DNA of 64,000 nt from Anaerosalibacter sp. Marseille-P3206. Its GTDB lineage: Bacteria > Bacillota > Clostridia > Tissierellales > Sporanaerobacteraceae. This document shows positions 34,157-43,853 of this stretch, piece by piece. The stretch lies in assembly GCF_900155565.1 (NCBI RefSeq), contig NZ_FUHM01000002.1, forward strand, positions 806,001 to 870,000. The letters run 5' to 3'. Within the stretch, counting starts at the first letter, position 1; the number at the start of each line of letters is the position of its first letter. The notes beneath the pieces were generated by a model. The model did no database searches and had not been told where the DNA came from. It saw only the letters and a program-made list of their open reading frames with translations. The translations under genes were made by a program, and so were the position numbers.

Positions 34157-34735
34157 TTATAAGTTTCTTAATATATTAAACTCACCAAATACTTTATCTA
34201 AAATATTATTCGATTCCAACTGTAATAAATCAGTTGTTGTATAAACTACTCTTTTAACTCCCCAATATTTGTTCTTAATATTCTCAGTTTCAGGTTCAGA
34301 AATGAAATAAACATTAGTATTATCTAAATTCTTTTCTTTAAAATTGCTTCCTTGACAATCTATTGGTTCAGAAAATACCCAATATGCTGTAGGTGATATT
34401 GCACCTTTAGTCCATTGAGATATATTTTCATATTCAAATTTTGACAAGTAAACTATCGGAGTATCTTCAAAACTTAATTCCATTGCAAATATAGGTCCAT
34501 TTTTCCAATCATTTTCTAACTTTTTATCATTTTGTAACTGATATAACTTTATAAAACTGCGAATAAACCATCCACCGTAGTATGAATCTGATTTATATCT
34601 TAAAAACTTATCTGTTACAGCCTCATAGCCACAATCATTGGCGATAGAATCACAATACCTCATTAATTTATCTACATTTTCATATATCTTGTCTATAACA
34701 TTAAATGCATTTTTAATATTCTCACTTAAATTCAT
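34157..34735 (-). CDS. Hypothetical protein, 192 aa
   Basis: A plausible gene with normal codon use for the region. The N-terminal half is helical (NLSENIKNAFNVIDKIYENV, then YEAVTDKFLRYKSDSYYGGW) and the C-terminal half is strand-rich (IVYLSKFEYENISQW; YWGVKRVVYTTTDLLQL). There is no signal peptide or membrane helix. I recognise no domain. Its place in a mobile island beside a TAC module and tnpB makes a defence or mobile-element role possible, but this is guesswork. The ribosome site before the ATG is weak. Confidence 0.5.
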   Translation of the reverse strand: MNLSENIKNAFNVIDKIYENVDKLMRYCDSIANDCGYEAVTDKFLRYKSDSYYGGWFIRSFIKLYQLQNDKKLENDWKNGPIFAMELSFEDTPIVYLSKFEYENISQWTKGAISPTAYWVFSEPIDCQGSNFKEKNLDNTNVYFISEPETENIKNKYWGVKRVVYTTTDLLQLESNNILDKVFGEFNILRNL

Positions 34736-34819
34736 AATACCGTTCTACAAAACCTACTCAAATATATCAAAATATATTTATACAAATAGATTTTGCTCAA
34801 GAAGTATCACCTTCTCGAT

Positions 34820-36139
34820 TTAATTCATCCATATATTAGATTTCTCTAACGTATGGCCAGTAAATAGAATTTTACTTTTTTTAAAATTCCATTTAGCTGT
34901 ATATGTTGAGTTGTATAAATCCCAATCAACATAGTCCGAACCAGACAATAATTTATCTTTTTTAGCTATATTAACACTACTGTTTATATCTCTTGATAAT
35001 TTAGTTTTACATTTTTGACATGTAAATTCTCTTATCTGTGGATCTTTTTTTTCTTTATTTCCACATATACAACAATTTTTAGTTGTATCTTTTTCGTCTA
35101 CTTTTGAATAGTGTTTACCGCTTCTTTCCATTACCCATTTTAGTATGTTTCTAAATTCTCCTATTATTTCTTGATTTAACATGCTTCTATGCATATTATC
35201 ATAAGTTGCAGTATTAAGACTAGGAGTATAGTCTCCTATTGCTACATAGTCATAGTTTTTTGCTATCCAATTAGCAATGCTATAACAACTTGACTTTATT
35301 TGTTCTCGTCTCTTGTGGTAAGCATTGTCTAATGCTTTGTTTAGCTTTGTCCATCTTTTGCTTGGTAGGTAATAGCTTCTCCCTGTTTCTGTTTCTATTA
35401 GTTTTGATTTTCTGCTGCATAAATCTCTCTTTGATTTTATTTCATCTATTACTTTGTCCCAATATTTTGTTTGTGGCAGTTTTTCAAATTCATAACTTAC
35501 TCCAGTATTGTCTATGGCTACAAAGAAGTTTTTATGATTTTGGTCTATTGCTATCCATTTGTTTGTTTCTTTTTTGTCTATGTCTTTTCTTTCTATACAA
35601 AATATTGCATAGAATTTGTTGCCTTGTTGTTTGCATAATCTGAAGTTTTTTATTTTGTCTGTGTTTCTTAAATTTAAATTTTCTTTTAGTTTTCCTATTA
35701 CTTTTATTCTTTTATTTTCTTTATTTATTCCTAAGGTTATTTGTAAATTTTTGTTTTCTATTAGTTTAAAGCCTTTGTTTGGTTCATCATAATATAGTGA
35801 AAACCAATGTTTTTTCCATGATTTGAATTTAGGATATCCTGTTTCATTGTTGAAAAATTTTTTGTATGTTTCTTTCAGTCTTATTGCTGTGTTTTTGAGT
35901 GGTGATGAATGTACTGAATTCAAAAAAATAAACTCTTGTTTTAGTATTGGAACTTGATTTCTTAAGTTCCTTCCTGTCAAGAGTTTTTTGTCATTATTAT
36001 TTTCTTTATAATCTTTTATTGTCATTTCCAAAAGATAATTGTATAGCCAATTACATATTTTAGATTGTCCATCTAGAATTAACTCATCTTGTTTTGTAAA
36101 GATAACTTCTATTTTTCTATTGAATATCATTACATTCAT
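34820..36139 (-). CDS. tnpB: TnpB-like RNA-guided nuclease (IS607/IS605 family), atypical RuvC-II
   Basis: 439 residues. RuvC-I is WIAIDQNHKNFFVAID (Asp199). The RuvC-II position, normally I-x-x-E-D-L, reads VAIGDYTPS (Gly302-Asp303). A zinc finger (CCICG at 356-360, CQKC at 374-377) precedes RuvC-III SRDINSSVNIAKK (Asp384). TnpB proteins use an omega RNA to cut DNA and favour transposon retention. GGTG five bases before the ATG marks the start. Whether the missing Glu abolishes cleavage, or is a subfamily trait, cannot be settled here. Only a relic of the companion transposase gene remains upstream. Confidence 0.85.
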   Translation of the reverse strand: MNVMIFNRKIEVIFTKQDELILDGQSKICNWLYNYLLEMTIKDYKENNNDKKLLTGRNLRNQVPILKQEFIFLNSVHSSPLKNTAIRLKETYKKFFNNETGYPKFKSWKKHWFSLYYDEPNKGFKLIENKNLQITLGINKENKRIKVIGKLKENLNLRNTDKIKNFRLCKQQGNKFYAIFCIERKDIDKKETNKWIAIDQNHKNFFVAIDNTGVSYEFEKLPQTKYWDKVIDEIKSKRDLCSRKSKLIETETGRSYYLPSKRWTKLNKALDNAYHKRREQIKSSCYSIANWIAKNYDYVAIGDYTPSLNTATYDNMHRSMLNQEIIGEFRNILKWVMERSGKHYSKVDEKDTTKNCCICGNKEKKDPQIREFTCQKCKTKLSRDINSSVNIAKKDKLLSGSDYVDWDLYNSTYTAKWNFKKSKILFTGHTLEKSNIWMN

Positions 36140-36152
36140 TCACCGCCTTCGG

Positions 36153-36248
36153 CTATTTGAATAGTTCATCTTCCCATCTTCTTAGAGTTGATTTTGCAAC
36201 TCCTAAATATTCACTTGCTTCTTTTATAGTAAGTTTTATGATAATCAC
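36153..36248 (-). pseudogene. IS607-type tnpA remnant (MerR-like HTH only)
   Basis: 31 codons read IKLTIKEASEYLGVAKST then LRRWEDELFK and a stop, 14 bases before tnpB. This is the N-terminal MerR-type HTH of IS607 serine recombinases; the catalytic domain is missing. The well-spaced AAGGGGTG site points to an ATA codon where ATG is expected; a GTG three codons further upstream could also serve. Confidence 0.65.
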
Positions 36249-36360
36249 CCCTTACTATAAAGTATAATATAAATTTATTTAATATGCAATGTTTTTAAGT
36301 AATTTTAATTAGTTTTAAGTATACTGTTTTAATCCCCCAGTTAATGACATCCATCCATTA

Positions 36361-36417
36361 ATCATGAAAAGTTTTAAACCAGCGTTCAATTTTACCTTTT
36401 AACCGAGGTGAATTAGG
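36361..36417 (-). pseudogene. DDE integrase-type transposase fragment
   Basis: 19 codons, PNSPRLKGKIERWFKTFHD, are followed by a stop and then WMDVINWG in the same frame. The S-P-x-x-K-G-K-I-E-R-W-F-x-T block is the end of an rve-type catalytic core in which Glu is catalytic. It is a relic inside the spacer 36249-36432, which otherwise shows nothing recognisable. Confidence 0.6.
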
Positions 36418-36432
36418 GGTTATTTTTCATAA

Positions 36433-36470
36433 AGAAAAAACGCCAGATTGGTTTTCCAATCTGACGTTTT
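36433..36470 (-). terminator. Terminator after rpsI
   Basis: On the minus strand CGTCAGATTGG and CCAATCTGGCG pair around AAAA and are followed by TTTTTTCTTT, about 60 bases after the rpsI stop. Confidence 0.85.
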
Positions 36471-36527
36471 GTATCTTTCTTGAACAAACTTTGTAATTCC
36501 AAACAAACTCGCTTGGAAATCCAGTGT

Positions 36528-36920
36528 CTATCTCTTTGAGAATTGTGGTGCTCTTCTTGCTTTTTTAAGACCATATTTCTTTCTTTCTTTCATTCTTGGG
36601 TCTCTAGTCAAGTATCCAGCTTTCTTAAGTACTGGTCTTAATTCACTATCAGCTTCTAATAGTGCTCTAGAAATACCATGTCTAATTGCTCCTGCTTGAC
36701 CAGTAAATCCACCACCGTTTACATTAACTATTACATCATATTTATCTAATGTATCAGTTATTTCTAATGGTTCTCTAACAAGAACTTTTAATGTATCGAA
36801 ATTAAAATACTCATCTATATCTTTTTTGTTAACAGTTATATTTCCACTGCCAGGAACTAATCTAACTCTAGCAACAGATTTTTTTCTTCTACCTGTTCCG
36901 AAATATTGTACTTTAGCCAC
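36528..36920 (-). CDS. rpsI: 30S ribosomal protein S9
   Basis: 130 residues, the usual length. The start [16 protein letters not shown] and the strongly basic tail [14 protein letters not shown], whose terminal Lys-Arg reaches the P-site tRNA, are diagnostic. It is the second gene of the rplM-rpsI operon (24-base gap) and is followed by an intrinsic terminator. The cwlD gene that usually lies next is displaced 4.4 kb away by the island. Confidence 0.97.
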   Translation of the reverse strand: MAKVQYFGTGRRKKSVARVRLVPGSGNITVNKKDIDEYFNFDTLKVLVREPLEITDTLDKYDVIVNVNGGGFTGQAGAIRHGISRALLEADSELRPVLKKAGYLTRDPRMKERKKYGLKKARRAPQFSKR

Positions 36921-36944
36921 TTACAGTCCTCCTTTCCTCAAAAA

Positions 36945-37373
36945 CTAGAACTCATAAACAACTGGTTTTTGAGCTTCATGATTGTGTTCAGATCCTCTAT
37001 ATACCTTTAATTTTCTACCCATTGATCTTCCTAAACTGTTCTTTGGAAGCATACCTTTAACTGCTAATTCAATAGCTTTTTCTGGTTTTTCTTTCATCAA
37101 TCTATCATAAGAAATTTCCCTTAATCCTCCTGGATATCCTGTATGATACTTGTAACTCTTTTGTTGTAGTTTCTTTCCAGTCAATCTAACTTTATCAGCA
37201 TTGATAACTATAACATAATCACCAGTATCAACATGAGGAGTATATATAGGTTTATTTTTTCCACTTAAAATTTTTGCAATTTCACTTGCTAGTCTACCTA
37301 GAACTTTTCCTTCTGCATCTATTATATACCATTTTCTTTCAACTTCATTTGGTTTTGCCATATAGCTTTTCAT
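36945..37373 (-). CDS. rplM: 50S ribosomal protein L13
   Basis: 142 residues. Typical motifs are [37 protein letters not shown] and [12 protein letters not shown]. An early assembly protein of the 50S subunit. The start is at the first ATG, which has GGAGGG six bases upstream. It is first in its operon, behind a consensus-like promoter and a ~80-base leader containing a stable hairpin. Confidence 0.97.
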   Translation of the reverse strand: MKSYMAKPNEVERKWYIIDAEGKVLGRLASEIAKILSGKNKPIYTPHVDTGDYVIVINADKVRLTGKKLQQKSYKYHTGYPGGLREISYDRLMKEKPEKAIELAVKGMLPKNSLGRSMGRKLKVYRGSEHNHEAQKPVVYEF

Positions 37374-37452
37374 CTATTTCCCTCCTTACTTCAACCTTGT
37401 TTCGTTTATATGTCAAAATCCGGGGCTAGTGGATTTTTTCATTCAAACACTC
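37374..37452 (-). promoter_or_regulatory. 5' leader of rplM, candidate L13 ribosomal leader
   Basis: The ~80-base leader contains AAAATCC-ACTAGCCCC-GGATTTT, a 7-bp hairpin with a C-rich loop, then an AAACGAAACAAGG segment before the ribosome site. Low-GC Gram-positives are known to carry an L13 autoregulatory leader here; assignment to it rests on position and shape only. Confidence 0.5.
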
Positions 37453-37458
37453 TTATAT

Positions 37459-37487
37459 ATTGTAATACAAGGGACCTAGTGTGTCAA
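37459..37487 (-). promoter_or_regulatory. Promoter of rplM-rpsI
   Basis: On the minus strand TTGACA (37487-37482) and TACAAT (37464-37459) are spaced by exactly 17 bases, immediately after the truA stop codon. Confidence 0.8.
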
Positions 37488-37490
37488 GAA

Positions 37491-38225
37491 TTAATAGAAA
37501 ACTTTTTCTAAATATAGTCCATTTGCAGGTGCAGTGTGACCTGCAGACATTCTATTCTTTGATTTTATTATTTGAGAAATACTATCTTTCTCTTTTTTCC
37601 CATTTCCAACTTCTACTAATGTCCCTACTATTATTCTAACCATATTATATAAAAAACCATTGCCTTCTACCTGAAATATTATCAAGCTATCTTGTTTAGT
37701 TATAGAAATAGAATGAATAGTTCTTACTGTATCTTCTATCTCACTACCTGATGACATAAAAGCTTTAAAATCATGAGTACCTAAAAATTGCTCTTTAGCT
37801 ACATTCATCTTTTCAAAATCTAATTCATATGGTATGTGATAAGCATAATTTTTATATAGTGGACTTCTAATAGGTCTATTGTATATTAAGTATCTATATC
37901 TTTTACCTATTGCGTCGTATCTTGAATGAAAATCTATAGGTACCTCTTCCGATTTTGTAATAGCTATATCTAAAGGAAGTTGGCTATTTATTGCATATGA
38001 AAATTTGTCCTCAGGAATTTTAGAATTAGTTATAAAGTTGGCCACTTGACCCTTAGCGTGTACACCACTATCTGTTCTACCAGATCCAATTAGATTTACA
38101 TTCTCTTTAGTAATATTATTTATTGCCTTAACTATTTCACCTTGGACAGTTATTGCATTTGGCTGTACTTGCCAACCATGATAATTTGTACCTTCATATT
38201 CAATAGTAAGTTTTATATTCCTCAT
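37491..38225 (-). CDS. truA: tRNA pseudouridine(38-40) synthase
   Basis: 244 residues. The catalytic Asp52 lies in GSGRTDSGVHAKGQ. The start RNIKLTIEYEGTNYHGWQ and GNGFLYNMVRIIVGTL are typical of TruA, which isomerises uridines in the anticodon arm. It follows ecfT by ten bases and closes the ecfA1-ecfA2-ecfT-truA transcript, an order shared with Bacillus. Confidence 0.96.
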   Translation of the reverse strand: MRNIKLTIEYEGTNYHGWQVQPNAITVQGEIVKAINNITKENVNLIGSGRTDSGVHAKGQVANFITNSKIPEDKFSYAINSQLPLDIAITKSEEVPIDFHSRYDAIGKRYRYLIYNRPIRSPLYKNYAYHIPYELDFEKMNVAKEQFLGTHDFKAFMSSGSEIEDTVRTIHSISITKQDSLIIFQVEGNGFLYNMVRIIVGTLVEVGNGKKEKDSISQIIKSKNRMSAGHTAPANGLYLEKVFY

Positions 38226-38235
38226 TGAAATCCCT

Positions 38236-39033
38236 CTATATATACCTTGTTGCTATTATTATTCCAAAAAATACAGTCATTATTATAAGTGCCACATAAT
38301 CATGCTTTACCATTTTTATTTCATTGAGTCTAGTTCTATTATCTCCACCTCTATAACATCTAGCTTCCATTGCCATAGCTAGTTCATCTGCTCTTCTAAA
38401 TGCATTTACAAACAATGGAACCAATAGTGGTACTAAATTTTTAGCTCTATTTAATATATTTCCACTTTCAAAATCAGCACCTCTAGCCATTTGAGCTTTC
38501 ATAATCTTGTCTGTTTCTTCTAATAGGGTTGGTATAAATCTTAATGCTATAGTCATCATCATGGCCAATTCATGAGCTGGAAGTCCAATTACTTTTAATG
38601 GTGAAAGCAATTTTTCTATACCATCTGTTAGTGATATAGGAGATGTAGTCAATGTTAACAATGAAGTACCCATTATAAGAAATATTAGTCTCAATGCCAT
38701 AAAAGTAGCTTGTCTTAAGCCTTCTTCTGTTACAGTTAATGGTCCAATATTGAACAACTCTACACCCTTTGTCATAAATAGATTTATAAAAAAGGTAATT
38801 AAAATAATAAATGTCAATGGTTTTAGACCTTTAACTACATATTTTATTGGTACACCTGATAGTTTTATAATTGTAAGTATAAGTCCTAGGACCAATAAAT
38901 AGGGATAAAACTTGTTTATAAAAAAAAGCGAAATGATAAATGCAAAGGATATTATTATCTTTACTCTAGGATCTAATCTGTGTATAATCGTTTGTCCCGG
39001 AAAATATTGTCCTATAGTTATGTCTTTAATCAT
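38236..39033 (-). CDS. ecfT: ECF transporter transmembrane subunit EcfT
   Basis: 265 residues with about six helices. The opening [19 protein letters not shown] is characteristic, and the two coupling-helix motifs A-R-G (QMARGADFE) and A-R-C (MEARCYRGG) are present. It forms the shared energising module with EcfA1 and EcfA2, serving several vitamin-specific S components encoded elsewhere. It overlaps ecfA2 by eight bases. Confidence 0.93.
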   Translation of the reverse strand: MIKDITIGQYFPGQTIIHRLDPRVKIIISFAFIISLFFINKFYPYLLVLGLILTIIKLSGVPIKYVVKGLKPLTFIILITFFINLFMTKGVELFNIGPLTVTEEGLRQATFMALRLIFLIMGTSLLTLTTSPISLTDGIEKLLSPLKVIGLPAHELAMMMTIALRFIPTLLEETDKIMKAQMARGADFESGNILNRAKNLVPLLVPLFVNAFRRADELAMAMEARCYRGGDNRTRLNEIKMVKHDYVALIIMTVFFGIIIATRYI

Positions 39034-39889
39034 TGGCCTTTCTCCTTAAATATTTTAATAACTCTTCTTTAGCTTCCTCTATAGTTAGTATATCATCAGA
39101 AATAGGATTTCCCTTTTCTTTATATACTTTCATGAATTTTGTCACCTGAGGTATGCCTAGTCCTAAATCTTCTAACTTATTTGAACTCTTGAAAACTTCT
39201 CTTGGTGGTCCATCCATGGCTATTTTTCCACTATGCATAACTACTATTCTGTTTACCAGTTTTGCCACATCCTCCATACTATGAGAAACTAGAATAATAG
39301 TTATATTACCTTTTTTATATAATTCAAAAATTTCTCCTAATATTTCATCTCTACCCTTTGGATCTAAACCTGCTGTAGGTTCATCTAGTACTAAAACCTT
39401 TGGTTCCATAGCTAAAACACCAGCAATAGCTACTCTTCTCTTTTGTCCTCCACTCAATTCAAATGGTGATCTGTCTTTTAGTGTATCGTATTCAAGGCCT
39501 ACTAAATCCATCGCCTTCATTACTCTTCTTTCTACCTGTTCATCACTTAGTCCTAAGTTTTTAGGTCCAAAAGCTATATCTTTAAACACAGTTTCTTCAA
39601 ATAGTTGATATTCTGGATATTGAAAAACTAAACCAACCTTTTGTCTCACTTCTTTTAATTTAGCACCTTTTTCAGTTATATCTATACCATCAACTATTAT
39701 TTTTCCACTACTAGGTTTCGCTAAACCATTTAAATGCTGTATGAGTGTAGACTTTCCAGAACCAGTATGTCCAATAAGGCCTATAAATTCTCCTTCATTA
39801 ATATCTATATTGATTCCATTTAAGGCTTTAGTTTCAAAGGGAGTATTTGGATTGTATACATATGTTAAGTTTTCAATTTTTATAATCAT
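39026..39889 (-). CDS. ecfA2: ECF transporter ATPase EcfA2
   Basis: 287 residues. Walker [10 protein letters not shown] (40-48), Q-loop [10 protein letters not shown], signature [12 protein letters not shown], Walker [14 protein letters not shown] and switch VSHSMED. The second ATPase of the energy-coupling module for micronutrient uptake. It overlaps ecfA1 upstream by four bases and ecfT downstream by eight, indicating coupled translation. Confidence 0.94.
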   Translation of the reverse strand: MIIKIENLTYVYNPNTPFETKALNGINIDINEGEFIGLIGHTGSGKSTLIQHLNGLAKPSSGKIIVDGIDITEKGAKLKEVRQKVGLVFQYPEYQLFEETVFKDIAFGPKNLGLSDEQVERRVMKAMDLVGLEYDTLKDRSPFELSGGQKRRVAIAGVLAMEPKVLVLDEPTAGLDPKGRDEILGEIFELYKKGNITIILVSHSMEDVAKLVNRIVVMHSGKIAMDGPPREVFKSSNKLEDLGLGIPQVTKFMKVYKEKGNPISDDILTIEEAKEELLKYLRRKAND

Positions 39890-40716
39890 AATGCCATCAC
39901 CAATTCCTCAATAGTCAAAATGTCATCAGGCACATCTATTCCTTCTCTTCTCAACTCATAAGCTAATTCAGTAACTTGAGGAACATCAAGGCCTATTTTT
40001 TTCATCACATCTACTTGACTAAATATTTCTCTAGGACTTCCATCCATTATAATACTACCTTGTTCCATAACTACTATTCTATCAGCCTCTACTGCTTCTT
40101 CCATATAGTGGGTTATATGTACAATAGTCTTATGTTCTTCTCTGTTTAGTTTTCTAACTGTATTCATTACTTCTTTTCTTCCAATAGGGTCTAACATTGC
40201 AGTAGGTTCATCTAATATTATGCACTCAGGATTCATAGCTAATACTCCAGCAATAGCAATTCTTTGCTTTTGTCCTCCAGAAAGTAAATGAGGCGCATGT
40301 TTTACATATTTGCTCATCTCTACAATGCTTAGTGATTCATCTACTCTTCTTCTTATTTCAGCTGGATCAACTCCTAAGTTCTCAGGCCCAAAAGCTACAT
40401 CTTCTTCTACTATAGTTGCTACCAGTTGATTGTCTGGGTTCTGAAATACCATACCCGCAGTTTCTCTTATCTTCCAAACCTTTTCTTCATCTTTTGTATC
40501 CATATTATTAACATAAACATTACCAGAAGTAGGTAAAAGTAATGCATTCATTACTTTTGCAAGTGTAGATTTTCCTGAACCATTATGGCCAAGAATCACT
40601 ACAAATTCGCCTTTATTAATTGTTAAGTTTATGCCTTTAAGAGCCATGTAATTATTGTTTTCAATAGAAGTATATTCATAATAGACATTTTCAAGTCTTA
40701 TCATTTCCTTTGACAT
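39886..40716 (-). CDS. ecfA1: ECF transporter ATPase EcfA1
   Basis: 276 residues. Walker [10 protein letters not shown] (43-51), Q-loop [11 protein letters not shown], signature [12 protein letters not shown], Walker [14 protein letters not shown] and switch THYMEEA. Pairs with EcfA2 on EcfT. It is the first gene after rplQ, separated from it by a terminator and a dedicated promoter. Confidence 0.94.
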   Translation of the reverse strand: MSKEMIRLENVYYEYTSIENNNYMALKGINLTINKGEFVVILGHNGSGKSTLAKVMNALLLPTSGNVYVNNMDTKDEEKVWKIRETAGMVFQNPDNQLVATIVEEDVAFGPENLGVDPAEIRRRVDESLSIVEMSKYVKHAPHLLSGGQKQRIAIAGVLAMNPECIILDEPTAMLDPIGRKEVMNTVRKLNREEHKTIVHITHYMEEAVEADRIVVMEQGSIIMDGSPREIFSQVDVMKKIGLDVPQVTELAYELRREGIDVPDDILTIEELVMAL

Positions 40717-40751
40717 TGCTACCCCTCATTTTTAATATTTATCACTAGTTA

Positions 40752-40780
40752 ATGATATCACATGACATTTTAAGAATCAA
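40752..40780 (-). promoter_or_regulatory. Promoter of ecfA1-ecfA2-ecfT-truA
   Basis: TTGATT (40780-40775) and TATCAT (40757-40752) are 17 bases apart on the minus strand, 36 bases before the ecfA1 start. Confidence 0.6.
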
Positions 40781-40806
40781 TTGAATTAGCTGTTTTTTAT
40801 ATAACT

Positions 40807-40836
40807 AAAAGGGACTAAGTTGAAAACTTAATCCCC
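40807..40836 (-). terminator. Terminator after rplQ
   Basis: On the minus strand GGGATTAAGTT and AACTTAGTCCC pair around TTC and run into TTTT, closing the long ribosomal protein operon. Confidence 0.75.
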
Positions 40837-40842
40837 CACCTT

Positions 40843-41184
40843 CTATAACAATTCTATTATGGCCATTTCTGCACCGTCTCCTCTACGGGGACCCATCTTT
40901 AATACTCTAGTGTATCCACCGTTTCTTTCGGAGTATTTTGGTGCAATTTCGTCAAATAACTTTTTTACCACATCTTCATTGTATATATAAGATAACACTT
41001 GCCTTCTTGCATGTAAATCTCCTCTTTTAGCAAGCGTAACCATTTTTTCAGCCATTCTTTGTGTTTCTTTTGCTCTAGTATAAGTAGTTTCAATTCTACC
41101 ATGTTCTAACAAATTAGTTACTTGATTTCTTAGCATTGCTTTTCTGTGATCAGTAGGGCGACCAAGTTTTCTTAATTGAGCCAT
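40843..41184 (-). CDS. rplQ: 50S ribosomal protein L17
   Basis: 113 residues. [20 protein letters not shown] at the N-terminus and [20 protein letters not shown] at the C-terminus are diagnostic. It sits at the tunnel-exit side of the 50S subunit. Last gene of the S10-spc-alpha series, 24 bases after rpoA. Confidence 0.97.
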   Translation of the reverse strand: MAQLRKLGRPTDHRKAMLRNQVTNLLEHGRIETTYTRAKETQRMAEKMVTLAKRGDLHARRQVLSYIYNEDVVKKLFDEIAPKYSERNGGYTRVLKMGPRRGDGAEMAIIELL

Positions 41185-41208
41185 GTACTATCCCTCCTTC
41201 ATTACTTG

Positions 41209-42156
41209 TTACTCATCGCTTTTCTTAAGACTTAATCCTAGTTCAGCTAGTTTGTTCTGAACTTCCTCAAGGGATTTCTTGCCTAGATTTCTTACTTTCA
41301 TCATGTCGTCTTCTGTTTTTTGAGTAAGCTCATCAACAGAGTTTATTCCTGCCCTCTTTAAGCAGTTATAACTTCTTACTGATAAATCTAGTTCTTCTAC
41401 AGTCATTTCTAATACTTTTTCTTTTTTATCTTCTTCTTTTTCAACCATTATTTCAACATCATTTACATGTTCTGTAAGGTCTATAAATAGATTTAAGTGC
41501 TCAGTAAGTATTTTAGCACCAAGGGATGTAGCTTCATCAGCTTTGATTGTCCCATTGGTCCATACTTCGAAAATCAACTTATCATAATCAGTTATTTGAC
41601 CTACTCTAGTGTTTTTAACTTCAAAGTTAACTTTCTTAACTGGTGTAAAGAGTGAATCTACAGGGATAACTCCTATAGATTGATCTTCTTTTTTATTTCT
41701 GTCTGCTGTAACATATCCTCTGCCCTTGACCATTTCTAATTCCATGTAAAGTTTTCCTTCACTGTTAATAGTCGCAATGTGTAAGTCTTTGTTTAATATT
41801 TCAACATCAGGACTTGTGATAATATCTTCAGCAGTAACTTCTTTTGGCCCTTCTACTTCTATCCTAAGCATAGCTGGCTCATCAGAATACATTTTAGCCG
41901 CTATATCTTTGATATTTAATATGATTTCAGGTACATCTTCTAGTACTCCTGGTATAGTAGTAAACTCATGAAGAACACCTTTAATCTTAATTGATGATAC
42001 AGCAGCACCAGGTAATGAAGAAAGTAATACCCTTCTAAGGGAATTCCCTAAAGTTGTTCCATAGCCTCTCTCTAGGGGTTCTAAAACGAACTTACCATAT
42101 GTTTCATCTTCATTCATTTCAACTACTTCAATTTTAGGCTTTTCTATTTCAAGCAT
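41209..42156 (-). CDS. rpoA: RNA polymerase subunit alpha
   Basis: 315 residues from the ATG at 42156 ([12 protein letters not shown]), nine bases after GGAGGG; an in-frame TTG just upstream is too close to that site. The N-terminal dimerisation domain has [20 protein letters not shown], and the C-terminal domain has the helix-hairpin-helix [19 protein letters not shown] that contacts UP elements and activators. It lies between rpsD and rplQ as usual. Confidence 0.97.
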   Translation of the reverse strand: MLEIEKPKIEVVEMNEDETYGKFVLEPLERGYGTTLGNSLRRVLLSSLPGAAVSSIKIKGVLHEFTTIPGVLEDVPEIILNIKDIAAKMYSDEPAMLRIEVEGPKEVTAEDIITSPDVEILNKDLHIATINSEGKLYMELEMVKGRGYVTADRNKKEDQSIGVIPVDSLFTPVKKVNFEVKNTRVGQITDYDKLIFEVWTNGTIKADEATSLGAKILTEHLNLFIDLTEHVNDVEIMVEKEEDKKEKVLEMTVEELDLSVRSYNCLKRAGINSVDELTQKTEDDMMKVRNLGKKSLEEVQNKLAELGLSLKKSDE

Positions 42157-42227
42157 TAACAATAACCCTCCTTATAATTATAAATATTTCAATACTTCGA
42201 GGGCAACTGATTCTACATAGTAATTTA

Positions 42228-42851
42228 TTATTTAGAATACAACTCAACTATCAAGTGTTCTTGGATTGGAATGTCTATTTCTTCTCTTGATGGTTCAGAT
42301 ACAATTTTACCCTTCAATTCATCTGGAGTTACTTCTATCCACTTAACTGTTGTTCCTCTATGATTTTCAACTATTTCTTTAAATCTTTCACTGTTTTTGC
42401 TAGATGCCTTAACTTCTATTATATCTCCTGGATTAGTTAAATAAGATGGAATATTAACTTTCTTTCCATTTACTGTGAAATGTCCGTGAGTAACTAATTG
42501 TCTAGCTTCAGCTCTTGAAGATCCGAATCCCATTCTATAAACTACATTATCTAATCTTGATTCTAGTATCTTTAGTAGGTTTTCACCTGTTATACCTTTC
42601 ATCTTATCTGCCATATTGTAGTATTTAAACATTTGAGATTCTTGAATACCATAATATCTACGAACTTTTTGTTTTTCTCTTAATTGTAATCCATATTCAG
42701 TAAGTTTCTTTCTTGAGTTTCCATGTTGACCTGGAGCATAATTTCTCTTACTTACTGGACATTTATCTGTAAAACATTTATCTCCTTTTAAGTAGAGCTT
42801 TTGTCCTTCTCTACGACATAGTCTACATGTTGGACCAGTATATCTTGCCAT
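42228..42851 (-). CDS. rpsD: 30S ribosomal protein S4, zinc-binding form
   Basis: 207 residues. Cysteines in [18 protein letters not shown] and FTDKCP form a zinc site. The S4 RNA-binding domain has [20 protein letters not shown] and [17 protein letters not shown]. Primary 16S rRNA binder. It follows rpsK by 21 bases in the alpha operon. Confidence 0.97.
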   Translation of the reverse strand: MARYTGPTCRLCRREGQKLYLKGDKCFTDKCPVSKRNYAPGQHGNSRKKLTEYGLQLREKQKVRRYYGIQESQMFKYYNMADKMKGITGENLLKILESRLDNVVYRMGFGSSRAEARQLVTHGHFTVNGKKVNIPSYLTNPGDIIEVKASSKNSERFKEIVENHRGTTVKWIEVTPDELKGKIVSEPSREEIDIPIQEHLIVELYSK

Positions 42852-42872
42852 TTACTTCTACACCTCCTATAA

Positions 42873-43271
42873 TTAAACTCTTCTACGTTTTGGTGGTCTA
42901 CAACCATTATGTGGTATTGGAGTTACATCCTTAATCAAACTAACTTCAAGTCCTGCAGCTTGTAGTGATCTAATAGCTGCTTCTCTTCCTGAGCCCGGCC
43001 CTTTTACATATACTTCTACAGTCTTAAGACCATGTTCCATAGCCTTTTTAGCTGCTTCTTCAGCTGCTTGTTGTGCTGCGAAAGGAGTAGATTTTCTAGA
43101 ACCTCTAAATCCTAATTGACCAGCACTTGCCCAAGAAAGTACATTTCCTTGTGCATCACTAAGTGTGACCACAGTGTTATTAAAAGTTGATTGGATATGT
43201 GCCTGACCTTTTTCTATATTTTTACGTTCTCTTCTTTTTACACGAGTTTTAACACCCTTCTTAGTTGCCAC
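42873..43271 (-). CDS. rpsK: 30S ribosomal protein S11
   Basis: 132 residues. Conserved [36 protein letters not shown] and the terminal [14 protein letters not shown]. It lies on the 30S platform near the Shine-Dalgarno helix. Within rpsM-rpsK-rpsD-rpoA-rplQ. Confidence 0.97.
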   Translation of the reverse strand: MATKKGVKTRVKRRERKNIEKGQAHIQSTFNNTVVTLSDAQGNVLSWASAGQLGFRGSRKSTPFAAQQAAEEAAKKAMEHGLKTVEVYVKGPGSGREAAIRSLQAAGLEVSLIKDVTPIPHNGCRPPKRRRV

Positions 43272-43290
43272 TTATCTATCCCTCCTTTGT

Positions 43291-43653
43291 CTACTTCTTC
43301 TTGCTTGAAACCTTAACTGGACCTTTTCTAGTTCTAGCATTAGTCTTAGTCCTTTGTCCTCTTACTGGCAATCCTCTTTTATGTCTCATGCCTCTATAAC
43401 AGTTAATTTCTTTTAATCTCTTAATATCCATTGCAACATCTCTTCTAAGGTCACCCTCAACGTGGTAGTTATCAACTACACTTCTCAATGAAGCAATTTC
43501 TGATTCAGTTAAATCCTTTATTTTTGTATCTGGATTAACTCCTGCTTTCTTCAAAATTTCATTAGATCTTGATCTGCCTATACCATAAATATAAGTTAGA
43601 CCAATCTCTACTCTCTTATCTCTTGGTAAGTCAACACCGGCGATTCTAGCCAT
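43291..43653 (-). CDS. rpsM: 30S ribosomal protein S13
   Basis: 120 residues. [20 protein letters not shown] at the N-terminus, [19 protein letters not shown] at the C-terminus. It contacts the 50S subunit through bridge B1 and the P-site tRNA. It follows rpmJ by about 70 bases. Confidence 0.97.
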   Translation of the reverse strand: MARIAGVDLPRDKRVEIGLTYIYGIGRSRSNEILKKAGVNPDTKIKDLTESEIASLRSVVDNYHVEGDLRRDVAMDIKRLKEINCYRGMRHKRGLPVRGQRTKTNARTRKGPVKVSSKKK

Positions 43654-43723
43654 TCAACCTTACACCTCCTATTTACTTCTACTGAAAATTTATATAAAAA
43701 AGCCGCGGTAATTTCTATTTATA

Positions 43724-43837
43724 TTAACCTTGTTTTTGCTTATGTCTAGGGTTTTCACATATAACCATTACCCTACCATTTCTCCTGATGATCTTACATT
43801 TTTCACACATTTTTTTTACTGATGGTCTTACCTTCAT
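43724..43837 (-). CDS. rpmJ: 50S ribosomal protein L36
   Basis: 37 residues: [18 protein letters not shown], then [19 protein letters not shown]. The zinc ligands C11, C14, C27 and H32 of the zinc-containing form are present. GGAGGG precedes the ATG. It is located between infA and rpsM, as in other Firmicutes. Confidence 0.95.
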   Translation of the reverse strand: MKVRPSVKKMCEKCKIIRRNGRVMVICENPRHKQKQG

Positions 43838-43853
43838 TACAATCCCTCCTATG

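Noticed and set aside
35290-35643. Plus-strand frame opposite tnpB
   Set aside because: It is a leucine/phenylalanine-rich shadow of the tnpB coding strand with no start signal.
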